Notes under the pieces: generated by a model
Databases searched by the model: none
The model's input: the letters and a program-made list of their open reading frames with translations, nothing else
What the model was told of the DNA's origin: nothing
Source of the DNA: Acidimicrobiaceae bacterium
Lineage (GTDB): Bacteria; Actinomycetota; Acidimicrobiia; Acidimicrobiales; Ilumatobacteraceae
Length of the DNA: 6,483 nt
Direction: 5' to 3'
NCBI GenBank assembly: GCA_947490975.1
Contig: CANLHV010000072.1
Span: 1 to 6,483, forward strand
Shown: positions 5,258 to 6,483 of the stretch, piece by piece
Layout: each line of letters opens with the position of its first letter
How positions within the stretch are numbered: the first letter of the stretch is position 1
Position numbers and translations under genes: made by a program

Positions 5258-6483
5258 TTATCCGAATGCCCTAATCGGACGGACTGGATTACATTCGCAA
5301 TGTTTGTCGCTAATACCGTTAGTACTGCCGGTGGGGAACCAAATGACTCTCGCTCCGGCGGCGGCGTTGTGTGAAGTCCAATACCAACCATCCCTAAAAC
5401 CATCCCGGTTACCGACTTGCCACAGCCGCAGCTGCTCTAATTCGTTATAAGAAGGCAAATACCAATCTGACTTTGACCCACCCGCATAAGATCGTGCGAG
5501 CACAGGCGCCGAGGTCGCTGAAACATTACCTGTCTGATTGACAGCATCGACTGAGTTTTGGTATCCAGATCCAATCGCCTCACGAACTGCCCCCGCGACA
5601 AGAGTTGTTCTATTTCCGTTGACATCCGTAGCCCATGAACGAAGTGGGTCACCACCCGCGCCATTCCAATTTGTTGGGGCTGCTTCGAGATATTTGCAAG
5701 TTGAAGCCAAATTCAAACCACATGCGAATGTGCCTCCGCCTGCTTGAACATAAAACACAATGCCACCACCAGGTCCTTCGTTGCCGACAACACATGCAGC
5801 GAGACCATTCGCGCACGATGGTATTTGTAAAACGGTGAGTGTGAATGTTGCTGTGCCTGAACCCGAGATGTTGGTTGCTGTGATCGTGTAAGTCGTCGCG
5901 GTTTGCGTCACAGTTGGTGTGCCAGTGATACGACCCGTTGTAGTACTGAACGACACACCAGCAGGCAGCGTGCCGGTCAGTGAATAGCTTGCAATGCTGC
6001 CACCCGTAGATGTGACCGTGTAACCGTTCATCGCCACATTCAGGTTTACAGTTTCGGTGGTCGCCGACAAAGAAATCACCGGCCTCGCGATTCTTTGCAC
6101 CCAAATAGTTTGCGGCGAACCAGAAAGAGTCGTTTGCGTGTTGCCTGCTCTGTCAGTAATCGAAAACGTTGACGCCGCAGCCAACGAAGATTCACGCGGG
6201 TTCGTGTCACCAGGCTCAGCAGTTGACTGCACAGAAATAGTGCACACATCCTCACTGGTTTGGGTAATCGAATTGATTCGCGAAATACGCGTAAACCTAA
6301 AATCGACACCCTCAGAACCCGACAAAGTCGAACAAACAATCGGTTCATTACCCGTGACAGTAAAAGTCAAAGTAGCAACACCCGAACTACCAGTCGAACG
6401 ACCCAATGTCACAACCGGCGCCGTACGATCACCAGCCACAACAGACGTAGTAGTCGACGTAGTAGACGAAGAACTCGTCGTCG
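5258..6483 (-). CDS. Large secreted/surface protein, C-terminal part (Ig-like and Lcl/DUF1566-type domains), 5'-partial
   Basis: The frame is open to the window edge, giving 407 visible residues; the start lies outside. Visible order: a Ser/Thr-only linker of about 13 residues (TTSSSSTTSTTTS) at the edge, a first beta-sandwich Ig-like domain about 16-128 with TDRAGN near its end, a putative-Ig (He_PIG-like) domain about 132-218 with LPAGVSFSTTTGRITGTP, and an Lcl/DUF1566-like C-terminal domain about 222-407 containing GNEGPGGGIVFYV, CKYLEAAP, SDWYLPSYNELEQL, WYWTSH and the terminal NPVRPIRAF. The cysteines in the last domain suggest disulfides in an exported protein. These features point to an extracellular adhesin or sugar-binding surface protein, probably with more Ig-like repeats upstream; binding partner unknown. 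A GTG at 6439 is in frame but is not a credible start because the Ser/Thr linker continues through it. No C-terminal anchor or sorting motif follows the last domain. Confidence 0.85.
   Translation of the reverse strand, partial: TTSSSSTTSTTTSVVAGDRTAPVVTLGRSTGSSGVATLTFTVTGNEPIVCSTLSGSEGVDFRFTRISRINSITQTSEDVCTISVQSTAEPGDTNPRESSLAAASTFSITDRAGNTQTTLSGSPQTIWVQRIARPVISLSATTETVNLNVAMNGYTVTSTGGSIASYSLTGTLPAGVSFSTTTGRITGTPTVTQTATTYTITATNISGSGTATFTLTVLQIPSCANGLAACVVGNEGPGGGIVFYVQAGGGTFACGLNLASTCKYLEAAPTNWNGAGGDPLRSWATDVNGNRTTLVAGAVREAIGSGYQNSVDAVNQTGNVSATSAPVLARSYAGGSKSDWYLPSYNELEQLRLWQVGNRDGFRDGWYWTSHNAAAGARVIWFPTGSTNGISDKHCECNPVRPIRAFG

Noticed and set aside
4881..5450. A 189-codon plus-strand open frame crossing the methyltransferase start, repeat copy B and the surface-protein end.
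   Set aside because: It is antisense to two supported genes, spans the repeat junction and resembles no known protein; it is most likely a chance frame.
6439..6439. GTG at 6439 as the true start of the surface-protein gene.
   Set aside because: The same frame stays open to the window edge with a Ser/Thr-rich linker, which indicates that the protein continues upstream.

Overview
The window reads almost entirely on the minus strand. In transcription order (right to left) it holds: the 3' part of a large Ser/Thr- and Ig-domain surface protein ending in an Lcl/DUF1566-type domain (5258-6483, cut by the window edge); a SAM-dependent methyltransferase (4309-5163); a CMP-nonulosonate-type cytidylyltransferase (3578-4288); an acyl-CoA dehydrogenase (2292-3503); and a family 3 glycoside hydrolase (35-2245). 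No RNA gene, CRISPR array, transposase or integrase is visible.

The organism is probably an actinobacterium, perhaps a free-living aquatic lineage such as Acidimicrobiia. The reasons are a moderate G+C content, an acyl-CoA dehydrogenase with the feel of an actinobacterial subfamily, a surface-protein C-terminus of a type common in aquatic Actinobacteria, and promoters of the form TANNNT-N6-start codon, which predict leaderless mRNAs. This assignment comes from recalled family resemblance and not from a search.

The main structural feature is a perfect 77-bp direct repeat (3482-3558 and 5142-5218, offset exactly 1660 bp). It brackets the methyltransferase-cytidylyltransferase pair. Each copy carries the same -10 box, start codon and first seven codons, so the methyltransferase and the acyl-CoA dehydrogenase begin with identical residues (MADFSLS) although the proteins are unrelated. 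The acyl-CoA dehydrogenase looks like the native owner of this start module. The bracketed segment is poorer in G+C: six sampled 60-base lines gave about 42%, against about 53% for six lines from the flanks. The simplest biological reading is a surface-glycan gene pair inserted between the surface-protein gene and the dehydrogenase, with duplication of the dehydrogenase promoter and start, so that the newcomer is expressed from a copied leaderless promoter. Recombination between the repeats could delete the pair.

The competing reading is technical: 77 is a standard de Bruijn k-mer size, so an assembly join at a shared 77-mer must be excluded before the biological story is believed.

The flanking genes are ordinary metabolism (fatty-acid or other acyl-CoA oxidation; beta-glycoside hydrolysis). 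The glycan pair fits cell-surface sialic-acid-like sugar decoration, but no nonulosonate synthase or glycosyltransferase is in the window.
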